From the NCBI GenBank assembly GCA_943333275.1, contig CALQSQ010000032.1, forward strand, positions 1 to 55,336: a stretch of DNA of 55,336 nucleotides, read 5' to 3'. How positions within the stretch are numbered: the first letter of the stretch is position 1; the number at the start of each line of letters is the position of its first letter. Under the pieces are notes generated by a model. It worked only from the letters and a program-made list of their open reading frames with translations. It was not told the DNA's origin and did no database searches. The translations under genes were made by a program, and so were the position numbers. Of the stretch, positions 1 through 7,787 are shown piece by piece. The DNA comes from Akkermansia muciniphila (GTDB lineage: Bacteria; Verrucomicrobiota; Verrucomicrobiia; Verrucomicrobiales; V1-33).

Positions 1-528
1 GATTTCGGAAAGGACGAGCAGCGAGGCTACGGAGTCGAAAAGGGCGTCGTGAAATGTGCTGCCCGGACAGTGGGCCTGGATGGCATCGACGACCCCGAGA
101 CGGTGGCTGAGCGCGGTGAGCGAATGGTCCGGCTCGTCGGGAAAGGCGGCCTGCGCTACGGCGAGCGTGTCCACCCAGGGGGCAAATCCATGCATGGGAA
201 AGGCGCGGAGAAATCGCTTTTCTGTGCCCGCGCCATGGGCGACGACGGTGCGTCCGCGCAGGGTGGCCTGGAGTCGTGGCCAGAGCGTGAGGAGTCTGGG
301 GGCGTCCGCGAGATCGTCGGTGGTGATGCCGTGGACTTTCTGGGCGCTCCAGACGATTTTTTGATCGCTCTGCAGAAACGAGCGAAACGACCATTCGGGC
401 TGGATTTCGCCGGATTGCATCACGGCCAGGCCAATCTGGACGGGGGAGTCGGTGCCGCCCCGGGTCACGCCGGCGGATTCGAAATCGATGGCGCCAAAGG
501 AGACTTCGCGAATCAGGGGTCCCCACAT
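1..528 (-). CDS. DEDDh-family 3'-5' exonuclease (DNA Pol III epsilon-like), 3' end outside the window
   Basis: The minus strand is open from an ATG at 528 to the window edge: 176 codons, with the C-terminus missing. The translation carries the three DEDDh exonuclease motifs: AIDFES near residues 14-19 (ExoI, Asp and Glu metal ligands), VVAHGAGTEKRFL in the middle (ExoII-like, with HG where HN is more usual) and a terminal HDALFDS (ExoIII His/Asp). The motif VHGITTDDL is also typical of the family. Such enzymes remove nucleotides from DNA or RNA 3' ends using two metal ions. As a stand-alone domain it could be a proofreading-subunit relative or a general exonuclease. The start lies 15 bases after the stop of the upstream membrane-protein gene, so the two are probably co-transcribed. 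The sequence before the ATG has no strong Shine-Dalgarno match. Family assignment is firm; the exact role is not. Confidence 0.85.
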   Translation of the reverse strand, partial: MWGPLIREVSFGAIDFESAGVTRGGTDSPVQIGLAVMQSGEIQPEWSFRSFLQSDQKIVWSAQKVHGITTDDLADAPRLLTLWPRLQATLRGRTVVAHGAGTEKRFLRAFPMHGFAPWVDTLAVAQAAFPDEPDHSLTALSHRLGVVDAIQAHCPGSTFHDALFDSVASLLVLSEI

Positions 529-543
529 TTGCTTGGAGGCGAC

Positions 544-1416
544 TTAAGGGGAGTCAGGCGCGGCATTGGCCACGCTGGCGGGCGGATTCATGAGTCCGGC
601 CCCTTCCTCGGTGATCGGCCAGCGGCCATCCATGTTTAATTTTTCAGGAACTGAAAGCGTGATGTTGGCATCAACATCCCCGTTGATGGAGCATTGGGGG
701 TAAAGCAGGGGAACGAGGGTGAAGATGAGTTTGTTCTGCGGCAGGCGGGCGATGTTGATGACGCTGGCGAAAAATCTCCGGCCGCCTGATTTCTTGGCAT
801 CATTTTTGGCGACGAGGGAGGGCTGATCAATGGTCAGGACATCGCCAATGCTAAATGCGGCCTGAGCGGGCCCCTGGGTCGGAAAGACAAATTCGATCAG
901 GGTATTCGGGTATTCCAACGGGGTGCCTTCCACGTCCTCGATGGACTGCGCGCGGACCACCAGTCCGCTGGTGAACGTGTCGGTGGGAACAAGCGGGCGG
1001 ACCTGGTAGATTTTATAGTCGCCCTTCATGTAAACCGGTCGATCCTCGATGGAGCGGTAGTTGGTGACGTAGCTTCTGCGCAGCAGATCGCTCTTGTCCT
1101 GAAGCTGCTTGTCGTTCAATCGATCGAATTCCTGAAAGGCTGCCTTGGGGCTGTAGAGCTTGCCGGAGGGGACTTCGTTGCGCTCGAATTTTTTCAGCTT
1201 CTCCAGTTTGTGCATGCGGCTGAGCAGGCGGTAGTTGAAGGGCTTTTCGGGATAGGAGAAAATGTAGATGCTGAAAAACCACGAGGCGATGGCCACACCC
1301 ATGAGCAGGGTGATGATGATCGTCCACCAGAAGAGATTGGACTCAGCGGGCTTTTGCACGGCACCCCGGGAGTAGGAACTCCGGCCCGCGCTCATAAATT
1401 CGACATTGAAGGACAT
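544..1416 (-). CDS. Conserved hypothetical single-pass membrane protein
   Basis: The 290-residue product has one clear hydrophobic segment at about residues 29-53 (FWWTIIITLLMGVAIASWFF and onward), preceded by a short positively charged N-terminus. This predicts an N-in, C-out topology with about 235 residues outside the cytoplasm. The C-terminal part has strand-rich sequence and ends in an Ala/Pro-rich tail. No catalytic motif was recognised. An internal ATG at codon 8 is an alternative start. The gene precedes the exonuclease by 15 bases and follows the Fe-S carrier by 33 bases, all on the minus strand, so a three-gene transcription unit is likely. I cannot assign a function. Confidence 0.7.
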   Translation of the reverse strand: MSFNVEFMSAGRSSYSRGAVQKPAESNLFWWTIIITLLMGVAIASWFFSIYIFSYPEKPFNYRLLSRMHKLEKLKKFERNEVPSGKLYSPKAAFQEFDRLNDKQLQDKSDLLRRSYVTNYRSIEDRPVYMKGDYKIYQVRPLVPTDTFTSGLVVRAQSIEDVEGTPLEYPNTLIEFVFPTQGPAQAAFSIGDVLTIDQPSLVAKNDAKKSGGRRFFASVINIARLPQNKLIFTLVPLLYPQCSINGDVDANITLSVPEKLNMDGRWPITEEGAGLMNPPASVANAAPDSP

Positions 1417-1449
1417 TAGTGGTGGAAGTGGGGTGGGGAAGTTGGGAAA

Positions 1450-1806
1450 TTAAGCGGCGGGGGTGGTGGATTCCGGAGTCGCGGCTTCAAAGGAGGTACC
1501 GCATCCGCAACTGCGAACCGCGCGGGGATTGTGAATGCGAAATCCGCTGTCGGCGAGCGCATCGAGGTAATCGATTTCACAACCGTCCAAAAGTTCACAG
1601 CTGGAGGCTTCGACGATAAACTGTAAACCCTGGTGCATGGTCACCTCATCGGTGGGTTCGGAGGACCCAAGTTTCATGGAGTACTGCAGCCCGGCACACC
1701 CGCCCTTCTCGACCATCAGGCGAAGGCCCACCGCGTCAGGCGAGGCTGCTCGTTCATCGAGCAGTCCCTGCAAATGGCGCGCCGCCGCATCGGTAATACG
1801 GATCAT
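1450..1806 (-). CDS. A-type iron-sulfur carrier (IscA/ErpA/HesB family)
   Basis: The 118-residue product begins MIRITDAAARHLQ, matching the usual start of the HesB/IscA fold. It contains the three conserved cysteines of A-type carriers: one in EKGGCAGLQY and two in the C-terminal SCGCGTSF motif. These proteins bind a [2Fe-2S] or [4Fe-4S] cluster between subunits and hand it to apo-enzymes. I chose the ATG at 1806 because translation from an upstream in-frame ATG (1911) would add 35 residues unlike the family and would run into the start of the divergently transcribed mutL. The length from 1806 is normal for the family. The protein cannot be separated into IscA, SufA or ErpA from sequence reading alone. 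Confidence 0.88.
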   Translation of the reverse strand: MIRITDAAARHLQGLLDERAASPDAVGLRLMVEKGGCAGLQYSMKLGSSEPTDEVTMHQGLQFIVEASSCELLDGCEIDYLDALADSGFRIHNPRAVRSCGCGTSFEAATPESTTPAA

Positions 1807-1923
1807 GTGATTAGGAAATGTGAATAATTGATATAGGTTTGGCAAATACAGCAGTCGCGGGGCAAATTCCAATGAATTTTGATTGTGAAATACGGGATTC
1901 AGAGCACGCATCTTTCAAACAAA

Positions 1924-3705
1924 ATGGCGCGAATTCAAGTTCTCTCTGAAATACTGGCCAGTCAGGTGGCGGCTGGCGAGGTCGTGGAGCGCCCTGCCTC
2001 GGTGGTAAAGGAGTTGGTGGAGAATGCCCTGGATGCCGGGGCCCGGCGGATCGATGTTCTGATTCATCGCGGGGGAATCGCCCTGATCCGGATGGTGGAC
2101 GACGGTCATGGGATGAATGCCGAGGATGCGGTCATGTGTCTGGAGCGGCATGCCACCAGCAAGCTGCGCAGCAGTGCGGATCTGGCGGCCATTCGCACGC
2201 TGGGATTCCGTGGTGAGGCGGTGCCGAGCATCGCCAGCGTCTCCAGATTCACGCTGACGACACGGGAGCATGGAGCCGTGGTGGGCACAAAGATTGTGGT
2301 CGAGGGCGGCAAGACCATCAGCGTGGAGGAAGGGGGGGGAGCGCCCGGCACGCAGATTGAGGTGCGCAATTTGTTCTATAATATTCCGGCGCGACGCAAA
2401 TTTCTTCGCGCGGAAGCCACGGAGTTCAGCCACATCGAACAACTGCTGCGGGTGCAGGCGCTGGCCCACCCCGAGGTGAGTTTCTCGCTCACACATGATG
2501 ACCGGTTGGTATTCCAACTGCCCGGCGGTGGACCTTTGCTGGAAAGGATTCGCGGGCTCGCGGGCAATGATCTGGCGGAGCGCCTGCTGGAGGTTCCGGA
2601 GCAAACCAGTGGCGGGATCACGGTGCGCGGATACATCGGCGAGGCGGGAGTGGCGAGATCGAATCGCTCGCTTTTTCTGGTCTTCCTCAATGGTCGTCCG
2701 GTTGAAAATGCGCATTTCACCCAGGCGCTGCGAGCCGCCTACGGCGAGGCTTTGCCGCGCGGCCAGCATCCGGTGACCTTTCTTTTCGTGGACATGGATC
2801 CGCGGGATGTGGATGTCAACGTGCACCCCGCCAAGCGTGAAGTCCGCTTCCGCGAGGGACTGGCGGTGCAGGCGGCCCTGACGGAAATGCTCAGCGCCGT
2901 GGTGCGCAGGGGACAGCGCAAATCGGTCCATGCGCCGCCCATGGCCTTTCCATCCAGGGATGTCATTCCGGAGCCATCGCCGGAGCCGGCAAAATCCAAA
3001 TGGACACCGCCCGTCCGGCAGCCGGAATTGATCATCACCCCGGAGCCGCCGCTGGAACTGACTTCCAGCCCCGCGACCATTTCGCCCACGGCGGTTGCCA
3101 GAACCATTGAGCCCGCTCCGCCTCCCAATCCTTACCGTCAGCTGGGCGTGCTGGCGAACGAATACATTGTGCTTGAAAGCGACGAGGGGCTCGTCCTGAT
3201 GGACTATCGCGCGGCGTGGGAAAGGGTGCTCTTTGAAGAGGCAAGGGATCGCGCGGCCTCGGCCACCACGGCATCGCAAAGATTGCTGGTTCCGCACACT
3301 CTGGAATTGAGTCCCAGGGAATTTGTCTTCGTCAGCAGTCAGATGGAAAACCTTCGCAGGCTGGGTGTGGGCATTGAGGAATTTGGCGCCAACACGTTGA
3401 AAGTAGATGCCCTGCCCGCGGCCTTCGGCCATCAATCGGATCCGGAAACAGTGGTCACCAGTCTGCTTCAGGACCTGCGTCAGGCGGGTGAAAAAGCAGC
3501 GGTGCGGCGACTGGATACCGAAGCCATTGCTGCGAGTATTTCCCGACAGGCGGCCCGGCTCCGGGTGCCGGGCACCTCCACTGAAATCGACACGCTGATC
3601 GGCCGGCTGCTGGCATGTGAAATGCCCTATTGCTGTCCGGCTGGCAAGGCCACGCTGATTCAAATGTCCCGTCAGGAACTGGCCCGGAAATTTGGCAAGC
3701 GATGA
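1924..3705 (+). CDS. mutL: DNA mismatch repair protein MutL
   Basis: The 593-residue product has the GHKL ATPase motifs of MutL in order: ENALDAGA, DDGHGM, GFRGEA and a conserved NVHPAKREVRF near residue 300. A Pro-rich linker (about 340-400) precedes a C-terminal dimerisation domain. MutL couples MutS mismatch recognition to strand removal. The ATG at 1924 gives the canonical MARIQVLSE start; an upstream in-frame ATG would add 15 unrelated residues. The C-terminal domain is odd. The position of the endonuclease motif DQHA(x)2E(x)4E reads DYRAAWERVLFE (from Asp427), and the CPHGRP metal motif reads CPAGKA (571-576). The Gln-His pair and the second His are therefore replaced, so latent nicking activity is doubtful. 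Only 18 bases separate this stop from the convergent gene that follows. Confidence 0.95.
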   Translation: MARIQVLSEILASQVAAGEVVERPASVVKELVENALDAGARRIDVLIHRGGIALIRMVDDGHGMNAEDAVMCLERHATSKLRSSADLAAIRTLGFRGEAVPSIASVSRFTLTTREHGAVVGTKIVVEGGKTISVEEGGGAPGTQIEVRNLFYNIPARRKFLRAEATEFSHIEQLLRVQALAHPEVSFSLTHDDRLVFQLPGGGPLLERIRGLAGNDLAERLLEVPEQTSGGITVRGYIGEAGVARSNRSLFLVFLNGRPVENAHFTQALRAAYGEALPRGQHPVTFLFVDMDPRDVDVNVHPAKREVRFREGLAVQAALTEMLSAVVRRGQRKSVHAPPMAFPSRDVIPEPSPEPAKSKWTPPVRQPELIITPEPPLELTSSPATISPTAVARTIEPAPPPNPYRQLGVLANEYIVLESDEGLVLMDYRAAWERVLFEEARDRAASATTASQRLLVPHTLELSPREFVFVSSQMENLRRLGVGIEEFGANTLKVDALPAAFGHQSDPETVVTSLLQDLRQAGEKAAVRRLDTEAIAASISRQAARLRVPGTSTEIDTLIGRLLACEMPYCCPAGKATLIQMSRQELARKFGKR

Positions 3706-3726
3706 AGCATCCGAAAATGGGCGACC

Positions 3727-6108
3727 TTACCGCACCATTTGAAATTCCGGCTGAACCAGCATGGCCCAGAGGAGGTCCTGAAGGTTTGAGGACGTGGGCT
3801 TCGCCCCCAGGGCTTGGATGGCGATGGCGGATTCCTCTGGGGTGGGAGGACGTGAGTAGGCATAGGCATAGAGCCAGGTCACGAGTTCCTGGCTGCTTTT
3901 CCATGGTCGGCTTTTCAGCAGGGCATCGGCGCCATCCGCAAGGCGAGACGTGAGGATTTGGCCGTTGTTGAGATCCATGGCTTCCAGCGTGGTGAGATCG
4001 TTGGGACGCATGGAGACGATCTGTTCACGATTGGGCCGGCCGAGGGCTCGCATGAAGGGATCGCTTTTCAAGAGGGAGGCGCGGACCATCGGACCACCGC
4101 CACCGAGTTGCTCCGCGAGCGCTGTTTGCAGCGGGCCTTGAACGGTGGGATCCCAAACCTGACCGTCCAGCACGACGGCATTTTTAGATGTCTTGGTCGT
4201 GGGATCGGCCCATGTCCAGGAGGCGTCGGTAACAATGGATTGGCTGGTGCCATCGGCAAAAAAGATCCGCGCCTCGAAGATGAGACCGGCGAGATTCGGA
4301 CCGCTTCCTCCGTTGGTGGCGACGATGGTGAGAGTGTTCTTTCCAGCCTGCAGGGCTGATTGCAGATTCACGCCGACGGGTGCCTGCCCGTTGTCATCGC
4401 TGATGATTTCACGGCCGTGGATGGACAGTTTGAAGGAATTGTCGCAGGTGACCGCCGCGGCCGCGCGGGTGGGGGCGGCGGGGAGTTGGATGGTCTTTTC
4501 AAAGGTCACGGATTCTCCGGAATCGGCGGCCTTGCTCTTTTGATCATTCGACCAGATCCAGCGCGCGCTGAGGGCATCGGCTTTCACGGTGCTGCTGCCG
4601 ATCCGTTGGATGGGAGCGTCGAATTTCTTCGGAGCGGTGGAGGTGATCTGCCAGATGGCATCGGTGAATTGCTCCGCGGTCAGTCGTTTGGCGCGCGGTC
4701 CGGCATAGGTGTATTTCTGTGATTCGCCCGACTTCAATACCTCGGCCTCCGACTGGTAGGCCTGGCTGGTGCAGATGAGTGCGAGGGTGGATTTTAAATC
4801 GAATTTCTGCTGCGCGAGTGCGCTGGCCAGATAGTCCAGCAGGTCCGCATTCCACGGTGCCGACTGCATGGCATCGACCGGGTGCACAATGCCGTGCCCC
4901 ATCAATCGATGCCAGAGACGGTTGACGATCGTGCGCGAGAGACGGCCATTTTCAGGATGCGTCATCAGGGCCGCCAGTTGTTTCAAGCGTTCTTCTGGCG
5001 GCTTGGATCCATCGATCTCTCCAAGTTCTGGGAAAAGCCATGCGGCCTTGGCCTGACGACCTGTGGGAACGTCGCAGCGGTGAATTTCCAACGGGGTGGG
5101 GGAAAAGACGGCGGCCAGTCCATAGGCTTCGTCCAGTTTCCAGCGATCTATGAAACTGTCATGGCAGGAGGCGCACTTGAGATTGATGCCGAGAAAGGCC
5201 TGGCCCAGGCTCTGCGCAAATTGCACCGGCACGGTCTGACCGGCACTGACTGTGCCACGCCATTTGATGCCTTTGACAAAGCCCTCGCTTTGCTCCGTGG
5301 GGGCGACGAGTTCGCGCACGAACTGGTCGTAGGGTTTGTTATCCACGAGCGATTTGTAGAGCCAGTCGCTGATCTGTTTGCGTCCGCCATCGATGTAGCC
5401 AGTGCCGGCATAATCATTTCGCAGGAGGTCATTCCAAAAGGTGATCCAATGTTCCGCATAGGCCTGGGAATTGCCGAGCAGTTCCTGCACGGCTTTGGCG
5501 CGTTTGTCGGGCGAGGAGTCGGCGAGAAAGGAAGCGAGTTTCTCGGGGGTCGGCAGCATGCCGATCAGGTCCAGATGAGCACGGCGGTAGAAGGCCCCAT
5601 CGCCCAGTGGTTTGGGGGCAAGCGTGCCGGATGTGGCGAGTTGCGCATCGAGAATGCGATCGATGGGATTGTCGCGACCCGCCACGGCGGCGGGAAGTTC
5701 CGGCATGCGCGGGCGCAGCGGCGGCTCGTAGGCGGGCTGCTTGAATGCGAAGCCTTCGGTCCAGGGCAGTCCGGCGTTGATCCAGGCGCGGAGTTTTTCC
5801 ACGGCAACCGCGGGCACGCGATCTCCCTTCGGCGGCATCTGTTCGTCCTTGTCGTGGGACTGAATGAGCTTGAGGAGCAGGCTTTCCTCCGCCTTGCCCT
5901 CGATCACAACGTCTCCATTCTCACTTCCCGCCATGAGATCGGCGCGGGTGTTCATCGAGAGGCCGCCTTTCTTTTTATCGCCGGTGTGACATTCGGCGCA
6001 GTGCGTTTTCAGAATGGGGACAATATCGTGGGCGAAATCCACTTCGCCTGCGACAAGGCTGGTGGCGAGGAATGAAGAAATCAGAAATCGTGGAAACATG
6101 GCGTCCAA
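3727..6108 (-). CDS. Secreted cytochrome-c-like DUF1549/DUF1553 protein (PVC type)
   Basis: The 793-residue product starts with a signal peptide (hydrophobic stretch around residues 5-20). It is followed by a planctomycete-type cytochrome c domain with the haem motif CAECH (Cys37, Cys40, His41) and a GDKKKGGLSM segment. The DUF1549 region follows, with a second CASCH motif, then DUF1553 with the typical SRTIVNRLWHRLMGHGIV and RLTAEQFTDAIWQI signatures. Between DUF1553 segments (about residues 510-640) lies a beta-sandwich-like insert with SARWIW and NTLTIVATNGG, resembling carbohydrate-binding modules. These proteins are abundant in Planctomycetes and Verrucomicrobia, are almost always paired with a DUF1501 protein as here, and are suspected to act in polysaccharide or sulfated glycan degradation. 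The biochemical activity is unknown. Confidence 0.92.
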   Translation of the reverse strand: MDAMFPRFLISSFLATSLVAGEVDFAHDIVPILKTHCAECHTGDKKKGGLSMNTRADLMAGSENGDVVIEGKAEESLLLKLIQSHDKDEQMPPKGDRVPAVAVEKLRAWINAGLPWTEGFAFKQPAYEPPLRPRMPELPAAVAGRDNPIDRILDAQLATSGTLAPKPLGDGAFYRRAHLDLIGMLPTPEKLASFLADSSPDKRAKAVQELLGNSQAYAEHWITFWNDLLRNDYAGTGYIDGGRKQISDWLYKSLVDNKPYDQFVRELVAPTEQSEGFVKGIKWRGTVSAGQTVPVQFAQSLGQAFLGINLKCASCHDSFIDRWKLDEAYGLAAVFSPTPLEIHRCDVPTGRQAKAAWLFPELGEIDGSKPPEERLKQLAALMTHPENGRLSRTIVNRLWHRLMGHGIVHPVDAMQSAPWNADLLDYLASALAQQKFDLKSTLALICTSQAYQSEAEVLKSGESQKYTYAGPRAKRLTAEQFTDAIWQITSTAPKKFDAPIQRIGSSTVKADALSARWIWSNDQKSKAADSGESVTFEKTIQLPAAPTRAAAAVTCDNSFKLSIHGREIISDDNGQAPVGVNLQSALQAGKNTLTIVATNGGSGPNLAGLIFEARIFFADGTSQSIVTDASWTWADPTTKTSKNAVVLDGQVWDPTVQGPLQTALAEQLGGGGPMVRASLLKSDPFMRALGRPNREQIVSMRPNDLTTLEAMDLNNGQILTSRLADGADALLKSRPWKSSQELVTWLYAYAYSRPPTPEESAIAIQALGAKPTSSNLQDLLWAMLVQPEFQMVR

Positions 6109-6225
6109 TCTTGCCCTGAAGTCTGAGCATGGGAAGCGGGAAAGTTGCCTGGATGCCTTGAATGCGTGACGCGTTCTTTGTGGAGGCTTGATTTGCAGAT
6201 TGGTGCGCGTGTTCTAGAATGTTTC

Positions 6226-7665
6226 ATGCAACCGTTGTCCCTCGACCCCTCCCAGCCCCGTCGTGATTTCCTCAAAAAACTCGCCGCCTCCTCCATGGCC
6301 GCGATGATGTCCCCCGGCGGACGCTTGCTGGCGGCTGAGGAAATCGTCCAGCCCAAGCCGACTGCCGACGCTTGCATCGTGCTCTGGATGGGCGGTGGCA
6401 TGGCGGCACCGGAAACCTTTGATCCCAAGCGTTATCAACCCTTCGAACAGGGCGCGCCAATGGCAAATATTCTGAGTACATTTCCTTCGATCGATACCAA
6501 CGTCGACGGCGTCAAGATCTGTCAGGGGCTGGAACACATCGCGCAGATCATGGATCGTGCGACGCTCATTCGCTCTGCAGTGCAGCCGGATCTGGGCAGC
6601 ATTCTTCACTCCCGGCATCAATACCACTGGCACACGGGCTACGTTCCGCCCCAGACGGTTGCGGCCCCGCACATTGGCGCCTGGATGGCGAAACTGCTGG
6701 GTCCGCGCAATCCGGTGATGCCCCCGTTCATCAACATCGGTCAGCATTTGGAGGGAAATGGAGAGGGAGAGGAACTGAAAGCCTTTACTACGGGGGGCTT
6801 CCTCGGATCGGAGTTCGGCCCCATGAACCTGCCGGTGGCCGTGGATGCCGCGCAATCCGTACATCCTCCGAAGGGAATGGACGCGGGACGGTTTGAAAAC
6901 CGCAGCAAGCTTTTCAAAAAACTTTTGGACCAGCACCCGCAGCGCGACTCCATGAGCGACTTCCAGCGCGAGTCCATGTTGCGCTCCCTGGAAAATGCGC
7001 ACCGCCTGCTGAGTTCCAAAGAGCGCGACGCCTTCGACATTTCCCTCGACACGAAAGAGGCGCGCGAGGCATATGGCGACGGGCAGTTTGGACAGGGATG
7101 TCTGCTGGCGCGCCGGCTGGTTGAAAATGGCGCCCGCTACATTGAAGTCACTACTGAATACATTCCGTTCGTCCACTGGGATACCCACGCGGACGGGCAC
7201 GCCACCGTGGACCGCCTCCATCGTGAGATCGACCGTCCCCTCGCGCAACTCGTGAAGGATCTGGAGTCCCGCGGGCTGCTGGACCGCACCCTGATCGTTC
7301 TGGCCAGCGAATTCAGCCGCGATGCCATGATCGAAGGCGTTCCCAACTCCACCGCCACGGATCAGGCCACGGTCAAAGGAGACAAATTGGAATCCCCGCA
7401 ACACTACGGCCTCCACCGGCATTTCACCGGAGGAACGAGTGTGGTGATGTTTGGAGGAGGTATGAAACGGGGCCACCTTTACGGGCAGACGGCTGACGAA
7501 AGACCGCTCATTGCCACAAAAAATCCCGTCAGTATTTCTGATCTCCACGCCACCATGTTCACCGCCATGGGCATCAGCCCCAAAACAGCCATCGATATCG
7601 AAGGACGTCCGTTCTACGTGACGCTGGATGGCAAAGGCCAGGCGGTGCGCGATTTGTTCGCCTGA
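6226..7665 (+). CDS. DUF1501 (sulfatase-fold) protein with Tat signal
   Basis: The 479-residue product begins with a twin-arginine-like leader (QPRRDFLKKLAASSMAAMM) predicting folded export. The body carries DUF1501 hallmarks: CIVLWMGGGMAAPETFDPK, TLIRSAV with HSRHQYHWHTGY, GARYIEVT, HWDTHADGH and LIVLASEFSR. The fold is related to alkaline phosphatase/sulfatase, but the family's substrate is not known. The start at 6226 places the leader correctly; an upstream in-frame ATG would bury the Arg pair 39 residues in. The gene is divergent from the DUF1549/DUF1553 gene with 117 bases between them, which must hold both promoters. This pairing is the standard PVC arrangement, implying joint function at the cell surface or periplasm. 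Confidence 0.93.
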   Translation: MQPLSLDPSQPRRDFLKKLAASSMAAMMSPGGRLLAAEEIVQPKPTADACIVLWMGGGMAAPETFDPKRYQPFEQGAPMANILSTFPSIDTNVDGVKICQGLEHIAQIMDRATLIRSAVQPDLGSILHSRHQYHWHTGYVPPQTVAAPHIGAWMAKLLGPRNPVMPPFINIGQHLEGNGEGEELKAFTTGGFLGSEFGPMNLPVAVDAAQSVHPPKGMDAGRFENRSKLFKKLLDQHPQRDSMSDFQRESMLRSLENAHRLLSSKERDAFDISLDTKEAREAYGDGQFGQGCLLARRLVENGARYIEVTTEYIPFVHWDTHADGHATVDRLHREIDRPLAQLVKDLESRGLLDRTLIVLASEFSRDAMIEGVPNSTATDQATVKGDKLESPQHYGLHRHFTGGTSVVMFGGGMKRGHLYGQTADERPLIATKNPVSISDLHATMFTAMGISPKTAIDIEGRPFYVTLDGKGQAVRDLFA

Positions 7666-7774
7666 ACCCTGATGTTCAGATTACGAATGTTGGTTTGTAA
7701 AATGAGGGTATCAGAAGGGATCCTGATGTTACAAATTGACGGGCAACGAAGGTAAATTAGGCTCACTCAATCTC

Positions 7775-7780
7775 GGGGAG
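7775..7780 (+). promoter_or_regulatory. Shine-Dalgarno site of the large NRPS gene
   Basis: GGGGAG lies 7 bases before a GTG at 7788. It supports that GTG as the start rather than the in-frame ATG at 7812, which has no comparable purine run in front of it. The 122-base gap after the DUF1501 gene also contains TTGACG at 7736-7741, a possible -35 element, but no convincing -10 element at the right distance. Confidence 0.5.
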
Positions 7781-7787
7781 CGCTTTT

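Noticed and set aside
1915..3663. 582-codon minus-strand open frame
   Set aside because: It is fully antisense to mutL, is rich in Arg/Gln/His, and has no recognisable domain.
4882..6075. 397-codon plus-strand open frame
   Set aside because: It is antisense to the DUF1549/DUF1553 gene, which has clear haem motifs and a signal peptide.
7736..7764. Promoter for the NRPS operon
   Set aside because: TTGACG is a fair -35 element, but no acceptable -10 hexamer lies 16-18 bases downstream.
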